This document shows, in pieces, positions 5,527-5,527 of a stretch of 5,527 nt of DNA. Numbering within the stretch: position 1 is the first letter of the stretch; each line of letters starts with the position of its first letter. This DNA is from Acetobacteraceae bacterium (GTDB lineage Bacteria > Pseudomonadota > Alphaproteobacteria > Acetobacterales > Acetobacteraceae). Both the position numbers and the translations under genes were made by a program. Location: contig DAICYU010000310.1 in assembly GCA_027311485.1 (NCBI GenBank), positions 1 through 5,527 on the forward strand. The letters are read 5' to 3'. The notes beneath the pieces were generated by a model. It was not told where the DNA came from and ran no database searches. It was given only the letters and a program-made list of their open reading frames with translations.

Positions 5527-5527
5527 A

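Larger units (their letters stand above)
4936..5527. other. AT-rich region upstream of the RTX-like gene
   Basis: These 592 bases hold no convincing gene. GC is 19 of 60 at 5041-5100 and 17 of 60 at 5161-5220, far below the coding regions, and rises again after about 5410. The promoter of the RTX-like gene must lie here or further right, but I find no minus-strand pair of -35 and -10 boxes good enough to name. The contents are two small minus-strand frames, a short 5-bp palindrome (5401-5414), a 7-bp inverted repeat (5436-5466), and a possible gene end at the right edge. Confidence 0.6.

Overview
The window looks like a piece of chromosome from a GC-rich alphaproteobacterium. The family Acetobacteraceae is my best guess, because the genes are GC-rich (44 of 60 bases are G or C at 1441-1500) and the C-terminal domain of the 4935-3886 protein resembles a repeated secretion-type domain I associate with that family. 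This placement is from memory and inference, not from a search.

Layout. Bases 1-172 are a leader region. A small exported protein with two cysteines follows (173-472, plus strand); its real start is probably a GTG preceded by GGAGG. A 250-base gap holds a terminator-like hairpin (529-550) and a second perfect palindrome (605-625). Next comes a two-gene plus-strand unit: an MBL-fold hydrolase of the methyl parathion hydrolase/lactonase type (723-1610), overlapping by GTGA a LysE/RhtB-type amino-acid exporter (1607-2254). A hairpin lies exactly on this junction. The exporter converges on a minus-strand type-B carboxylesterase (3812-2262). The two stop codons are 7 bases apart and each lies in one arm of the same palindrome. 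Upstream of the esterase on the same strand is an acidic, lysine/arginine-poor, beta-rich protein with one RTX-type nonapeptide (4935-3886), probably exported by type I secretion. The right-hand 590 bases are mostly AT-rich (about 28-32% GC in two sampled 60-base lines) with no convincing gene. They hold two small minus-strand reading frames of doubtful coding status and, at the right edge, a possible gene end.

Working together. The hydrolase and exporter are very likely co-translated. A testable guess is lactone or ester hydrolysis coupled to export of a polar product, since some RhtB-family exporters carry homoserine and its lactone. The esterase is a separate, convergent unit whose substrate cannot be told. 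The acidic secreted protein lies 73 bases upstream of the esterase and could share its transcript, but a hairpin between them may reduce read-through. I see no CRISPR array, tRNA, rRNA or intact insertion sequence, and no clear evidence of a wholly new system. The most unusual elements are the palindromes placed on gene junctions and the RTX-like protein beside an AT-rich island.
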